From Rhizobium sp. BK399 (GTDB taxonomy: Bacteria; Pseudomonadota; Alphaproteobacteria; Rhizobiales; Rhizobiaceae): a stretch of 64,000 bases of DNA. The stretch spans positions 620,001 through 684,000 of the forward strand of contig NZ_JACIAH010000001.1 in assembly GCF_014194695.1 (NCBI RefSeq), read 5' to 3'. Below the pieces are notes generated by a model. The model saw only the letters and a program-made list of their open reading frames with translations. It did not search any database and was not told the DNA's origin. Made by a program: the position numbers and the translations under genes. Every line of letters starts with the position of its first letter. Position 1 is the first letter of the stretch. Positions 25,866 to 37,623 of this stretch are shown piece after piece.

Positions 25866-26669
25866 TCATGCGATCTCCAGCAACAGCGCCCGATGGTCGG
25901 AGACCTCGGGCTGCTCAACGACGTCGAACGCCACGACGTCTATGTTTGCGGTGACCAGCAAGTAGTCGGCATAGCGGCCTTCCTTGGCGTAGTGCGAGGT
26001 TCGCGTATCCGTGTGGCCGCGCGAGGTCACGAGGTCGGTCAAGCCCAATTCGGCGAGCGCTGCGAACATGACGCTTCCGGGGACCACGTTGAAATCACCG
26101 CACACGACCAGTGGCTCGCCCTCGCGCCAGATGCGGTGGATGAGAGCAACCAACGCGTCCGCCTGCCCGCCACGCGCCGCCGTGTCGCCCTTGCCGGCAA
26201 GGTCGCGCAAGCCGTGCAGCTGGACGATGGTGATAGGTCGATTGGCGCTATAGTCGAAGAGCCTGATGCAATGGGCGTTGCGTGGGCGCGGATGTTCGCC
26301 GTAGCCGTCGCCGGAAAAATCGCCGTGCACGAAATCCATCGCATGACCGACGACTGGATAGCTGTTGCGCACGAACGTGGCGAGGCCGAATTCGGACGAG
26401 AGCTGTTGTTCGCCATCGAAGAGCGTACCGCGCGCCGTCGGCGCGAAGAAGGCGTCGTGGTGGGGAAGGATCGCCTTGATCTCGTCGAAGAGGTTGGCGC
26501 GCTGCGGCAGGATGTGGCTGCCGTCGCGGTACTCCAGCCAGTCCGAGGTGACGCCGACCGAGCGGGTCACTTCCTGCAGGCAGAGAACATCAGGATCGGC
26601 ATCGCGAAGATACCGGATCAGCGGCTCATAGAGCTTGCCGCCCCAGGCGTTCAGCGAGATCACACGCAC
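25866..26669 (-). CDS. Endonuclease/exonuclease/phosphatase family protein
   Basis: A roughly 267-residue EEP-fold metal-dependent hydrolase. Visible motifs are ISLNAWGGKLYEPL at the start, DVLCLQEVTRS with the metal-binding Glu, VVCGDFNVVPGS, and SDHRALLLEIA at the end with the catalytic Asp-His pair. The family includes nucleases, lipid phosphatases and sphingomyelinases; substrate is unknown. I prefer the GTG at 26669, which has GGAG seven bases upstream. An ATG at 26684 would put that GGAG inside the gene. It is downstream of rnhA on the same strand, 92 bases away. Confidence 0.85.
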   Translation of the reverse strand: MRVISLNAWGGKLYEPLIRYLRDADPDVLCLQEVTRSVGVTSDWLEYRDGSHILPQRANLFDEIKAILPHHDAFFAPTARGTLFDGEQQLSSEFGLATFVRNSYPVVGHAMDFVHGDFSGDGYGEHPRPRNAHCIRLFDYSANRPITIVQLHGLRDLAGKGDTAARGGQADALVALIHRIWREGEPLVVCGDFNVVPGSVMFAALAELGLTDLVTSRGHTDTRTSHYAKEGRYADYLLVTANIDVVAFDVVEQPEVSDHRALLLEIA

Positions 26670-26761
26670 CACAACTCTCCTCATGCTGTGATTCAAGCGC
26701 TTGCTGCATTGATTCAGGCAAGCGTTTCTTGTGGCTGTTTTTACGCGGTTTGGGTGGACCG

Positions 26762-27202
26762 CTACCGCTTCTTGAACGGCTCCATGCCCTTGCGCGCAAG
26801 CTCGTCGGCTCGCTCGTTTTCCGGATGGCCGGCGTGGCCCTTGACCCAGTGCCACTTGACCTTGTGGCGCTGGTTCGCGGCATCGAGCGCCTGCCAGAGC
26901 TCGCCGTTCTTCACCGGCTTCTTGTCAGCGGTCTTCCAGCCGTTTTTCTTCCAACCGAAGATCCATTTCGAGATTCCGTCCATGACATATTTGCTGTCGG
27001 TATGGAGATCGACTTCGCACGGGCTTTTCAGTGCCGTCAGCGCCGAAATCGCCGCCAGCAGTTCCATGCGATTGTTGGTGGTGTCTGCCTCGCCGCCAGA
27101 CAGTTCCTTTTCCACCTCGCCGTAGCGCAGCACCGCGCCCCAGCCGCCGGGGCCGGGATTGCCGGAACAGGCGCCGTCCGTGAAGATATCGACGTGCTTC
27201 AT
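26762..27202 (-). CDS. rnhA: Ribonuclease HI
   Basis: RNase HI cleaves the RNA strand of RNA-DNA hybrids. The 146-residue protein has the full catalytic set: Asp9 ([14 protein letters not shown]), Glu47 (NNRMELLA), Asp69 (HTDSKYV) and Asp133 (NERADELA), with the flexible His loop KGHAGHPEN. The ATG at 27202 overlaps the thrB stop by four bases (ATGA), so rnhA is translationally coupled to thrB. The order ispH-thrB-rnhA is a familiar rhizobial arrangement. Upstream in-frame codons lie within thrB and were rejected. Confidence 0.97.
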   Translation of the reverse strand: MKHVDIFTDGACSGNPGPGGWGAVLRYGEVEKELSGGEADTTNNRMELLAAISALTALKSPCEVDLHTDSKYVMDGISKWIFGWKKNGWKTADKKPVKNGELWQALDAANQRHKVKWHWVKGHAGHPENERADELARKGMEPFKKR

Positions 27203-28164
27203 GCCACGAGCCCATATTCGGCGGCTGAGCCGATCTGCCGGTGGAAGCGCAGCTTGCGCAGATATTCGAGCGGATCCTTCTTGGTGACCAGCGCGCCCTC
27301 GGGCGTCGTCAGCCAGTCGTAGAGGCGCGTCAGGAAGAAGCGCAGCGCCGAACCCCGCGAGAGGATCGGAAGTGCTGCCAGTTCGGCATCGCTCAGCGGC
27401 CGCACACTCTGGTAGCCCTCCAGCATCGCCATACCCTTGGTAATGTTGTAGGCGCCGTCCTTCTCGAAGCACCAGGCATTGAGGATGATCGAGACGTCAT
27501 AGGCAAGCAGGTCGTTGCAGGCGAAATAGAAGTCGATCAGGCCCGACAGGTCGTCGCCAAGGAAGAAGACGTTATCGGGGAAGAGGTCGGCGTGGATGAC
27601 ACCGTCCGGCAGGTCCTTCGGCCAATGGGCGGAGAGGAAGTCGAGCTCGGTGCGGATCTCGTTCTGAAGTCCCTTCTCCACCTCGTCCGCGCGCGCCTCG
27701 GACTTCTCCCAGAGCACTTTCCAGCCATCGACGGACAGCGCATTGGGACGCTTCAGCTCGAAGCCTTCGCCGGCGACATGCATCTTGGCAAGGGCCTTGC
27801 CGACCTCGCGGCAATGCTTGGCCTCCGGCTTACGCAGCCACATGCCTTCCAGGAACGAGATCAGCGCTGCCGGGCGATCGGACAGCGTGCCGAGCAAGGC
27901 CCCGTCCTTTCGCGGCAGGGGAAGCGGGCAGGAGAGACCGCGGGCCGCCAGATGCTGCATCAGCCCCAGGAAGAACGGCAGGTCGTTCTTTTCGACGCGC
28001 TTCTCGTATAGCGTGAGGATCAACGGATCCTTGGTGGTGTGCAGCAGGAAGTTCGAGTTCTCGACACCTTCAGCGATGCCCTTGTAGGACAGCAGCGTAC
28101 CGGCATCGTACTCCGTCAGGAACCACTTCAAATCGTCTTCGGAAATATCGGTATAGACTGCCAA
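27199..28164 (-). CDS. thrB: Homoserine kinase (APH-fold ThrB)
   Basis: This ThrB phosphorylates homoserine, feeding threonine synthase (thrC at 11.6 kb). It belongs to the aminoglycoside-phosphotransferase-fold type, not the GHMP type of enterics. Marks are [11 protein letters not shown] at the nucleotide loop, the catalytic [11 protein letters not shown], and [11 protein letters not shown] with the metal-binding Asp. Length is 321 residues. The start codon is TTG (28164), with GGGA about seven bases upstream; no ATG occurs at the conserved N-terminus. Three stacked hairpins lie just upstream. Confidence 0.95.
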   Translation of the reverse strand: MAVYTDISEDDLKWFLTEYDAGTLLSYKGIAEGVENSNFLLHTTKDPLILTLYEKRVEKNDLPFFLGLMQHLAARGLSCPLPLPRKDGALLGTLSDRPAALISFLEGMWLRKPEAKHCREVGKALAKMHVAGEGFELKRPNALSVDGWKVLWEKSEARADEVEKGLQNEIRTELDFLSAHWPKDLPDGVIHADLFPDNVFFLGDDLSGLIDFYFACNDLLAYDVSIILNAWCFEKDGAYNITKGMAMLEGYQSVRPLSDAELAALPILSRGSALRFFLTRLYDWLTTPEGALVTKKDPLEYLRKLRFHRQIGSAAEYGLVA

Positions 28165-28198
28165 TTTACGTCCCGCGAAAATGTTTGATCAGTTAGAC

Positions 28199-28267
28199 CA
28201 CCGCCCGGACCGGGCGGTGACTGGCGCTGTAATCGTCCCCTCGACGATTACTCCCGCATCACGGGAG
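28199..28267. other. Three consecutive hairpins between ispH and thrB
   Basis: Perfect inverted repeats fill the gap: 28199-28207 with 28211-28219 (9 bases, 3-base loop), 28229-28237 with 28243-28251 (9 bases, 5-base loop), and 28251-28256 with 28262-28267 (6 bases, 5-base loop). They begin six bases after the ispH stop and end 35 bases before thrB. No T-run follows, so processing, partial termination or a repeat-element remnant are all possible. Confidence 0.65.
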
Positions 28268-28272
28268 GCGCC

Positions 28273-29274
28273 TTACCCATTCACCCACGCCATATCCTCA
28301 TGCGTCAACTCGATGTTGCGCAGTTCGCGGTTGACGAGGAAATGCTCGTTTTCCTGAACCGTCTCGGCAAGCTCGACCTTGGCGTCGAAGCGCGCACGGA
28401 AGGCCTCGATGATCTCGTTGACGATGACTTCGGGCGCCGACGCGCCGGCTGACAGGCCAAGCGTCGAGATCGTGCCGATGTCATCCCAATCGAGCTCCGA
28501 GGCGCGTTGCACCAGGAGCGACTTCTTCGCCCCTGCCCGCAGCGCGACCTCGACCAGCCGCTTGGAGTTCGACGAGTTCGGAGCGCCGACGATGATGAAG
28601 AGATCACAGCCGGGGGCTGCCTGCTTCACCACTTCCTGGCGGTTCGTCGTGGCGTAGCAGATCGAGTCGGCGGCAGGTGCCGTCAGATTGGGAAAGCGCT
28701 CGTGCAGGCGCGTGATCACGCCCGCCGTGTCGTCCACCGAGAGCGTCGTCTGCGTCACGTAGCCGAGATTGTCAGGATCGGCCGGCTGATAGACGTCGGC
28801 ATCCTCGACCGTCTCGATCAGGGATACCGAGCCCTCCGGCAGCTGGCCCATCGTGCCGATCACTTCGGGGTGGCCCGCGTGGCCGATCAGGACGACATGG
28901 CGACCGAGCTTGTTGTGGCGCATCGCCTGCTTGTGCACCTTGGAGACCAGCGGGCATGTTGCATCGAGATAGAAGAGATTGCGGGCGCTCGCATCCTCAG
29001 GCACGGACTTCGGCACGCCGTGCGCCGAGAAGACAACCGGCTGGGCGCGATGCTCTTTCGGGATCTCGTCGAGCTCTTCGACGAAGACAGCGCCCTTGGC
29101 TTCCAGGCCTTCGACCACATACCTGTTGTGAACGATTTCATGGCGGACATAGACCGGCGCACCGTAGGATTTCAGCGCCAGGACGACGATCTGGATGGCG
29201 CGGTCGACGCCGGCGCAAAAGCCGCGCGGTCCGCAGAGCCTGATCGTCAAGGGAGGTTTCGCCGCAATATTCAT
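28273..29274 (-). CDS. ispH: 4-hydroxy-3-methylbut-2-enyl diphosphate reductase (IspH/LytB)
   Basis: The last enzyme of the MEP isoprenoid pathway, an iron-sulfur protein that makes IPP and DMAPP. Of 333 residues, the three cluster cysteines are Cys20 ([13 protein letters not shown]), Cys107 ([11 protein letters not shown]) and Cys206 ([11 protein letters not shown]). The substrate-binding HPEVIGT and TQTTLS segments are present. The ATG is at 29274. It lies between surf1 and thrB on one strand. The first pathway enzyme, dxs, is also in this window (59.4 kb), though not linked. Confidence 0.97.
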   Translation of the reverse strand: MNIAAKPPLTIRLCGPRGFCAGVDRAIQIVVLALKSYGAPVYVRHEIVHNRYVVEGLEAKGAVFVEELDEIPKEHRAQPVVFSAHGVPKSVPEDASARNLFYLDATCPLVSKVHKQAMRHNKLGRHVVLIGHAGHPEVIGTMGQLPEGSVSLIETVEDADVYQPADPDNLGYVTQTTLSVDDTAGVITRLHERFPNLTAPAADSICYATTNRQEVVKQAAPGCDLFIIVGAPNSSNSKRLVEVALRAGAKKSLLVQRASELDWDDIGTISTLGLSAGASAPEVIVNEIIEAFRARFDAKVELAETVQENEHFLVNRELRNIELTHEDMAWVNG

Positions 29275-29336
29275 GTCTGTTCCGGTTCGTAGGGATAGCG
29301 CTGTCTAGCCCAATATAGGCAGGAATTGAAGCGATA

Positions 29337-30086
29337 CTATTGCGCCGGACCCCGCTTACGGAAACGGGCGATCACGGCGATGATGACAAGCGTTGCCGCA
29401 AGCCCATACCAGGTGAAGGCATACTGCAGGTGGTTGTTGGGCAGATCGACATCGGTGACCCCGCCGATCGGCAGCCCCTTCGGATTGGGGGTATCGTCCG
29501 CATCCAGGAAGAACGGAACCACCTCGGCCTTGTCGAGCCCGACGCTCGACGCCATCACGTCGAGGTCCTTCCAGTAGAAGATATTCTTGGCGACATCATT
29601 ATCAGGCACCACCCAGGACGGCTTGCCCGGAAGTTTTGCACGAGCAAGGCCGGTCACCGTTTGCTGATCGGTGAGCTGGCCCTGCATGCGCATTTCCGGC
29701 TCCTTGTTGTCATAAGGAACGAAGCCTCTGTTGACGAAGAGATAGCGGCCATCGGCAAGCTGCAGGGGGGTGTAGACGTAGAAGCCCGTCTGGCCATGCC
29801 AGGTGGCAAAGAAGTGCCGCTCCTTGCTGTTGACGTATTCGCCGCTGGCCGTCATGTGGCGATAATCGATATCGTCGCCCTTTGCAGCGATGCCTTCGAT
29901 ATCGGCAAGCGATGCCGGCGGCGCCTGCCGGCGCTCGGTGATATCGGCGAGTAACTTTTCCTTCCAGTGCAGCCGTTCGACCTGCCAGGTGCCGAGCGAC
30001 AGGAGGATGGCAAGCGCGACAAGCAGAGCGATGCCGGTGAGTACCGACCGCTTTCGGCTTGGCGCCGAAACATAAAATTCAGTCAC
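29337..30086 (-). CDS. surf1: SURF1-family cytochrome oxidase assembly protein
   Basis: SURF1 (Shy1) assists heme insertion into cytochrome c oxidase. The protein has an N-terminal transmembrane helix (VLTGIALLVALAILLSLGTWQ) whose end is the conserved LGTWQ..RLxWK motif, a periplasmic domain with RYLFVNRGFVP, and a C-terminal helix YAFTWYGLAATLVIIAVI. I chose the GTG at 30086, 249 residues; it overlaps the DUF983 gene by eight bases and follows AAGGG. A GTG at 30104 would add six residues. It sits near the oxidase genes. Confidence 0.92.
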   Translation of the reverse strand: MTEFYVSAPSRKRSVLTGIALLVALAILLSLGTWQVERLHWKEKLLADITERRQAPPASLADIEGIAAKGDDIDYRHMTASGEYVNSKERHFFATWHGQTGFYVYTPLQLADGRYLFVNRGFVPYDNKEPEMRMQGQLTDQQTVTGLARAKLPGKPSWVVPDNDVAKNIFYWKDLDVMASSVGLDKAEVVPFFLDADDTPNPKGLPIGGVTDVDLPNNHLQYAFTWYGLAATLVIIAVIARFRKRGPAQ

Positions 30087-30462
30087 GGGAAATGCGCCCT
30101 TCACTGGCGTTATGGCGATACTGCATCGCGATCAGGATTCCCTTGCACCAGCGCAGAGCCAGCAGGGAGAGAACAATGGTGAGAGGACCGAACAGCAGAA
30201 TGTGCAGCCAGATCGGTGGCGCGTAATTGACCTCAAGCCACAGCACCGAGCCGATGATAATGAAGCCGACGATCAAAATGACGAATACCGCAGGGCCGTC
30301 GCCGGCATCGGCAAAGGCGTAGTCGAGGCCACAGGCCGAGCAGCGCGGTTGCAGCGCCAGCAGGCCGTTGAAGAGCTTTCCCTGGCCGCAGCGTGGGCAG
30401 CATCCCCTGATGCCTGTCTTCACAGGATCGACCGGGGGAAAATGTGCGCTGTCTTCGTTCAT
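30079..30462 (-). CDS. DUF983 membrane protein
   Basis: A 127-residue DUF983 protein with an N-terminal zinc-ribbon-like region (RGCCPRCGQGKLF, then CSACGL: two CxxC pairs) and two transmembrane helices (AVFVILIVGFIIIGSVLWLEV and IWLHILLFGPLTIVLSLL, given by their centres). The family is regularly found with cytochrome oxidase assembly genes, so a role in oxidase biogenesis is inferred, not shown. The ATG at 30462 follows AAGGA closely. The gene overlaps surf1 by eight bases at its 3' end. Confidence 0.88.
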   Translation of the reverse strand: MNEDSAHFPPVDPVKTGIRGCCPRCGQGKLFNGLLALQPRCSACGLDYAFADAGDGPAVFVILIVGFIIIGSVLWLEVNYAPPIWLHILLFGPLTIVLSLLALRWCKGILIAMQYRHNASEGRISRD

Positions 30463-30592
30463 GCATCCTTCCAATGGCCTATGGCCAACCGCTCGCTCCG
30501 CCATAACTCACCCATAAAGTAATCACAGAGGGAAGGGAAATACCTGCGCTCTTTCGCCTCAGCGATTCGCGCCAAACAGAAGAAGAAAACTG

Positions 30593-31234
30593 ATGACATA
30601 CGACAGCTCGGCCGGACAGATCGTCATTCTGAACGGCGCCCCGCGCAGTGGAAAATCGTCGATCGCCAACGCGATCCAGGAGCATTTCGACGGCCCCTGG
30701 ATGAACTTTGGCGTCGACACCTACAACTCGATGACCGCGGAACGCTACCTGCCGGGAATCGGACTGCGCCCGGGCGGAGAACGCCCGGACCTCGAGGAGA
30801 TGATTCCGTTTTTCTATGCGGCACTCTACGAGTCGATCGCGATCCATGCTGGGCTCGGCCTCAATGTCGTGGCCGACCTCGGCCATCACGACAGCTACTC
30901 TCAGCCGCTCGGTATTCTCGCCGATTGCGCGCGCCGGCTTGAGGGATTGCCAGTGCTTTTCGTCGGGGTGAGGTGTCCGATCAAGGTCATCATGAAAAGG
31001 CGGAACATCCCAGTGCCAGGTCGTCACTCTCTGTACGTCACCGCAACCGACGATGAGGCCGTCCCCCATCCGGTCCAGCTCTGGCAGGAACAGGTTCATA
31101 TCCCCGGCATCTACGATCTTGAAGTGGACACGTCGGTGCTGACGCCGCTGGAATGTGCCGAAGCGATCCGGCACCGCCTGGATCTCGGCATTCCCGAACC
31201 CTCAGCATTCGAGCGCATCGCCGCCATGCGGTGA
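30593..31234 (+). CDS. Chloramphenicol-phosphotransferase-like P-loop kinase
   Basis: A 213-residue P-loop protein resembling the CPT family, named after the chloramphenicol 3-O-phosphotransferase of the producing Streptomyces. Walker A is ILNGAPRSGKSSIA near residues 12-25. Next is FGVDTYNSM with a conserved Asp, and VVADLGHHDSY in the middle. Most bacterial members have no proven resistance role, and their natural substrate is unknown. The gene is opposite in strand to the genes on both sides and lies between coxC and the DUF983-surf1 pair, breaking the usual cluster. It ends in a strong terminator. The ribosome binding site is weak. Confidence 0.82.
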   Translation: MTYDSSAGQIVILNGAPRSGKSSIANAIQEHFDGPWMNFGVDTYNSMTAERYLPGIGLRPGGERPDLEEMIPFFYAALYESIAIHAGLGLNVVADLGHHDSYSQPLGILADCARRLEGLPVLFVGVRCPIKVIMKRRNIPVPGRHSLYVTATDDEAVPHPVQLWQEQVHIPGIYDLEVDTSVLTPLECAEAIRHRLDLGIPEPSAFERIAAMR

Positions 31235-31244
31235 TCAGTAAAAC

Positions 31245-31278
31245 AAAAAGGGCGGGTGCCGTGGCACCCGCCCTTTTT
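31245..31278. terminator. Bidirectional terminator between CPT-like gene and coxC
   Basis: GGGCGGGTGCC pairs with GGCACCCGCCC around a GT loop, flanked by five A on the left and five T on the right. It works for both convergent genes and is the strongest terminator in the window. Confidence 0.9.
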
Positions 31279-31295
31279 CAATTCATGGCCTCGGC

Positions 31296-32174
31296 TCAGC
31301 CAGCAGCCAGCGGAGCGCCCCAGCCGCCCCAGACGTAGATGCAGAAGAACAGGAAGAGCCAGACGACGTCGACGAAGTGCCAGTACCAGGCCGCCGCTTC
31401 GAAGCCGAAATGCTGCTTCGGCGTGAAATCGCCGCGGATCGCACGCAACAGGCAGACCAACAGGAAGATCGTGCCGACCAGAACGTGGAAGCCGTGGAAG
31501 CCGGTCGCCATGAAGAAGGTCGCCCCGTAGATCGAGTTCTTGAAGGCAAACGGCGCATGTACGTATTCAAACGCCTGCACCGAGGAGAACAAGATACCGA
31601 GCAGAACGGTGAGCGTCAGGCCCTGGATCAGGCCTCTGCGGTCGTTGTGCAGCAGCGCGTGATGCGCCCAAGTAACGGCCGTGCCGGACAATAGCAGGAT
31701 CACAGTGTTATAGATCGGCAGGTGCCAGGGGTCGAGGACTTCGATGCCCTTCGGCGGCCACTGGCCACCGGTGAAGGCCACGCGCGAAGCCTGGATTGCT
31801 TCATTCGGGAAGAGGCTTGCGTCGAAGTAAGCCCAAAACCAGGCGACGAAGAACATCACTTCGGAAGCGATGAACATGATCATGCCGTAGCGAAGGTGCA
31901 GCGAGACGACGCGGGTATGGGCGCCCTCGTGTGCTTCCTTCACGGTGTCAGACCACCAGCCGAACATGACGTAGAGAATGATCGCAAGGCCGATGAAGAA
32001 CAGCCACGGATGAGCCCATTCGATGCCGAGGAGATGCAGCGACCCGCCGTTGAGGTAGCGCATGAAGCCGACGCCGCCGAACGTGATGATGAACGCGCCG
32101 ATCGAAGCCAGGATCGGCCACGGGCTCGGGTCAATGATGTGGTAGTCGTGATGTTTCTGATGAGCATCAGCCAT
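31296..32174 (-). CDS. coxC: Cytochrome c oxidase subunit III
   Basis: Subunit III of the aa3-type oxidase; 292 residues with seven transmembrane helices. Family marks include YHIIDPSPWPILASIGAF near the N-terminus, SEVMFFVAWFWAYF with the conserved Glu, and WYWHFVDVVWLFLFFCIYVW at the C-terminus. The ATG at 32174 fits family starts; the open frame reaches further upstream to 32213 with no support. It follows ctaG by 58 bases. It stabilises the core oxidase and may aid proton entry. Confidence 0.97.
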   Translation of the reverse strand: MADAHQKHHDYHIIDPSPWPILASIGAFIITFGGVGFMRYLNGGSLHLLGIEWAHPWLFFIGLAIILYVMFGWWSDTVKEAHEGAHTRVVSLHLRYGMIMFIASEVMFFVAWFWAYFDASLFPNEAIQASRVAFTGGQWPPKGIEVLDPWHLPIYNTVILLLSGTAVTWAHHALLHNDRRGLIQGLTLTVLLGILFSSVQAFEYVHAPFAFKNSIYGATFFMATGFHGFHVLVGTIFLLVCLLRAIRGDFTPKQHFGFEAAAWYWHFVDVVWLFLFFCIYVWGGWGAPLAAG

Positions 32175-32232
32175 GTAAGCTATCCCCGGATCTCTTCCTC
32201 TCCGCTCCGGCATAGCCGGAAACGGACCTCAA

Positions 32233-32838
32233 TCAAAGTTTCTTTTCAAGCTTTACCGTTCCACCCTCATTCGAAGCCACCGGCTTCGGACCCTCTTTCG
32301 GATAGAACGTATAGGACAAGGTAACGGTGTGGATATCCTTCGATTCCACAGCCTTGGTAATATCAGGATCGATATAGAAAACGACAGGCATCTCGAGCTT
32401 TTCGCCCGGTTTCAGAACGGTCTCGTTGAAGCAGAAGCACTGCACCTTGTTGAAATAGACGCCCGCCTCGCCAGGTGTCACGTTGAATACAGCCTGACCG
32501 CGCTGCGGCTCGTTCGACTTGTTCACCGCGGTGAAATTCACCTGAATGGTTTCGCCGATGCGCGGGTTGACCTCGCGCTCGACCGGCTTGAACTCCCAGT
32601 CAAGACCCGGCGCCACATTGGCGTCGAAGGTCACGCGCATCTTGCGGTCGAGGATCACGCTGGAAGCCTGCTCGACGCGTTGCGTCGTGCCGTTATAGCC
32701 AGTCAGCTGGCAGAACATCCGGTAGAGCGGAACCGCCGCATAGCTCGCAGCGCCCATGCCGAAGACGAAGGCAAGGCACATGAAAACGACAGCGCCGTTG
32801 TTGCGTGGCTTTCGCGGCGTGCTCGGCATCCCGCTCAT
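32233..32838 (-). CDS. ctaG: Cytochrome c oxidase assembly protein CtaG (Cox11)
   Basis: A 201-residue Cox11-type copper chaperone that delivers copper to the CuB site of subunit I. It has one N-terminal transmembrane helix ([18 protein letters not shown]) and a periplasmic immunoglobulin-like domain with the copper-binding [14 protein letters not shown], the CFCF motif. The ATG at 32838 lies one base after the coxF stop (TGAGATG), which suggests coupling; an ATG nine bases later is also possible. Confidence 0.95.
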   Translation of the reverse strand: MSGMPSTPRKPRNNGAVVFMCLAFVFGMGAASYAAVPLYRMFCQLTGYNGTTQRVEQASSVILDRKMRVTFDANVAPGLDWEFKPVEREVNPRIGETIQVNFTAVNKSNEPQRGQAVFNVTPGEAGVYFNKVQCFCFNETVLKPGEKLEMPVVFYIDPDITKAVESKDIHTVTLSYTFYPKEGPKPVASNEGGTVKLEKKL

Positions 32839-32839
32839 C

Positions 32840-32974
32840 TCACGCGTGCCCCGTAAACTTAACGATCGTAATCGCGTAAAAAAGCACGACGAGGCCGGCC
32901 AAAACCAGACCGAGCGCAACGTTGCGGTTGCGGCGCGACTTGCGCTGCGCCTCTGTAAGCTTGACGACGTCCAT
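32840..32974 (-). CDS. coxF: CoxF-type small membrane protein
   Basis: A 44-residue protein: a charged N-terminus ([18 protein letters not shown]) followed by one transmembrane helix ([20 protein letters not shown]) and a short tail KFTGHA. Its ATG overlaps the ctaB stop (TAATG), and its stop is one base from the ctaG ATG, so it is tightly embedded in the oxidase operon. This size, topology and place match the small CoxF proteins between ctaB and ctaG in many alphaproteobacteria. Its job in oxidase assembly is not well defined. Confidence 0.9.
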   Translation of the reverse strand: MDVVKLTEAQRKSRRNRNVALGLVLAGLVVLFYAITIVKFTGHA

Positions 32975-33930
32975 TAGAGAATACCTCCCATGTGAGAAAC
33001 GAGCACGGCGGCGAGCCGGTCGAACATCAGGGCGGAGAAAATCGCGAAAAGATACAGGATCGAGAAGCCGAAGAGCTTCTTCGCCGGGATCATCTTCTCA
33101 TCGCCGTCCGGCATCCGCCAGACGGCGATGGAACAGTAGATAAAGATTGCGCCGAGGGCTGCGGCGACCACGCCGTAGCCGAGGCTCGCAAAGCCGAGCG
33201 CCGTCGGCAACACGCCGCACACCGCCGTCAGCACCGCATAGGCAACAATCTGATGCTTGGTCGTGCGCTCGCCCGAGACATTGGGCAGCATCGGGACGCC
33301 GACCGCCTCATAGTCCTTCATCTTGAACAGCGCCAACGCCCAGAAGTGGGCCGGCGTCCAGAGGAAGATGATCATGAACAGAACAAAGCTTTCAATCGTG
33401 ACGGTACCGGTCACGCAGGCCCAGCCGATCATCGGCGGAAAGGCGCCGGCGGCACCGCCGATGACAATGTTCTGCGGCGTCGAGCGCTTCAGCCACATCG
33501 TATAGATCACGGCGTAGAAGAAAATCGTGAAGGCGAGGATCGAGGCTGCGAGCCAATTGACGGCGAGCCCGAGGATAATCACCGAAAAACAGGAGAGCAC
33601 CAGACCGAATGCCAACGCTTCCCGTGGCGCGATCCGGCCGGCCGGGATCGGACGCTTGGCGGTGCGGGTCATGATCGCATCGATATCGGCGTCGTACCAC
33701 ATATTCAGCGCGCCGGAAGCGCCGGCGCCGATGGCTATGCAAAGGATGGCGATGAGGCCGAGGACCGGATTGATGTGCCCCGGAGCCAGAACCAGACCGG
33801 CAAATGCCGTGAAGACCACGAGCGACATGACGCGCGGTTTCAAAAGCTCGAAATAATCGCGCGCACTCGCTTCCGACAGGCGGAACTCGCCGTCGTGCGC
33901 CAGAGCCTTGCGATTGCCGATTACTGTCAT
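32974..33930 (-). CDS. ctaB: Protoheme IX farnesyltransferase
   Basis: CtaB (CyoE/Cox10) adds a farnesyl group to heme B to make heme O, the precursor of heme A for the oxidase. The 318-residue membrane protein has the prenyltransferase motif [19 protein letters not shown], a second polar loop ([12 protein letters not shown], then SGERTT) and about nine helices. The ATG at 33930 has AGGA about seven bases upstream. The stop TAA shares its last A with the coxF ATG. It follows coxA by 69 bases. Confidence 0.96.
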   Translation of the reverse strand: MTVIGNRKALAHDGEFRLSEASARDYFELLKPRVMSLVVFTAFAGLVLAPGHINPVLGLIAILCIAIGAGASGALNMWYDADIDAIMTRTAKRPIPAGRIAPREALAFGLVLSCFSVIILGLAVNWLAASILAFTIFFYAVIYTMWLKRSTPQNIVIGGAAGAFPPMIGWACVTGTVTIESFVLFMIIFLWTPAHFWALALFKMKDYEAVGVPMLPNVSGERTTKHQIVAYAVLTAVCGVLPTALGFASLGYGVVAAALGAIFIYCSIAVWRMPDGDEKMIPAKKLFGFSILYLFAIFSALMFDRLAAVLVSHMGGIL

Positions 33931-33999
33931 TCTCTTGTCCTGCAAACTTGTAAGCCGACCGCCGCACTGTAACACGCGGCGGTCGCAATTTCTCGCATC

Positions 34000-36614
<2,615 letters not shown>

Positions 36615-36952
36615 CTTAAAATCTCCCTCGAGCGCTGATCTGCGCAAAATCACGCACAGAATCCTTGCCATCTCAGCGCTTCAAACCACAGTTTGCCATT
36701 GATCGCAACAGCCCAAAGCGTTTGTTCGTGCGGCATTTTCGCTTTCAAACAGATTGCCCCAAGCATAACGAAACATTTCATCTTTTTCGTTGCAATCAGT
36801 GAAATATCGGTCGTTGCCCGTGCCGTCGCACAAACATTCTCGGATAAACGTCCCATTTCCGCCGTAGTCCCCGGCTTTTCAGCGGGTGGGGCTTTTCATT
36901 TTTGGTGGCGCGCCCCAACTTAGCGGCACTGATTCGAATTGCAGAGGTTTTC
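36615..36952. other. Intergenic region upstream of coxB and the IalB-like gene
   Basis: A 338-base divergent gap, more AT-rich than its surroundings, which must hold the oxidase operon promoter and that of the IalB-like gene. A 68-codon frame on the minus strand (36650-36856) looks non-coding. I saw no convincing palindrome or riboswitch. A GATTC (GANTC) CcrM site lies at 36931. Confidence 0.5.
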
Positions 36953-37540
36953 ATGGGTTTCCGTTCCCTCGCACGGCCCTTCGTGCTGACAGCGTGCATT
37001 GCGGCCGCAGCGACTGCTCCCGCCTTCGCCCAGCAGCAACCCGCGCCGGGGCAGCCAGCGCCAACGCCGCCGACGTCGCAGGCACAGCCTGGGCAGACAC
37101 AGCCGCAGGCGCCCGGCACCGTGAAGTCGAACCACGGCGCATGGTCTGTCGTGTGCGACAAGCCCGCCGGCGCCTCGGCTGAGCAGTGCGCGCTGATGCA
37201 GAACGTGATCGCCGAAGACCGGCCGGAAGTCGGTCTTTCCGTTGTTGTGCTGAAGACCGCTGACCGCAAGTCGAAGATACTGCGCGTTCTGGCGCCTCTC
37301 GGCGTCCTGCTGCCGAACGGCCTTGGCCTCAATGTCGACGGCAAGGATATCGGCCGCGCCTATTTCGTCCGCTGCTTTGCAGATGGCTGCTATGCAGAGG
37401 TTGTTCTTGAAGACGAACTGCTGAAGACCTTCCGCAGCGGCGCGAGCGCCACGTTCATCGTCTTCCAGACGCCCGAGGAAGGGATCGGCATCCCCGTTGA
37501 TCTCAAGGGCTTTGCCGAAGGCTACGACGCCCTCCCCTGA
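36953..37540 (+). CDS. Invasion-associated locus B (IalB) family protein
   Basis: A 195-residue exported protein. The signal peptide (FVLTACIAAAATAPAFAQ) is followed by a Gln/Pro-rich linker, QQQPAPGQPAPTPPTSQ. The IalB domain then begins at NHGAWSVVCDKP and includes QCALMQNV and RCFADGCYAEVVL, with paired Cys. IalB of Bartonella contributes to erythrocyte entry; the many rhizobial homologues have no assigned role. AGAGG lies five bases before the ATG. It stands between the divergent oxidase operon and tldD. Confidence 0.9.
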   Translation: MGFRSLARPFVLTACIAAAATAPAFAQQQPAPGQPAPTPPTSQAQPGQTQPQAPGTVKSNHGAWSVVCDKPAGASAEQCALMQNVIAEDRPEVGLSVVVLKTADRKSKILRVLAPLGVLLPNGLGLNVDGKDIGRAYFVRCFADGCYAEVVLEDELLKTFRSGASATFIVFQTPEEGIGIPVDLKGFAEGYDALP

Positions 37541-37623
37541 TCGTCTTGATTTTCGGGCTTGCTCGAACCGTCCCCCGGACCTACATCGGCTGAAAGCATT
37601 CCTGCTTCAGCGGAGCAAAAGAC

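Noticed and set aside
30593..31234. Chloramphenicol resistance gene
   Set aside because: The protein is only CPT-family-like; most such bacterial proteins have no shown resistance role, so naming it so would be overreach.
36650..36856. 68-codon minus-strand frame upstream of coxB
   Set aside because: No ribosome binding site or family resemblance; it is more likely promoter DNA for the oxidase operon.
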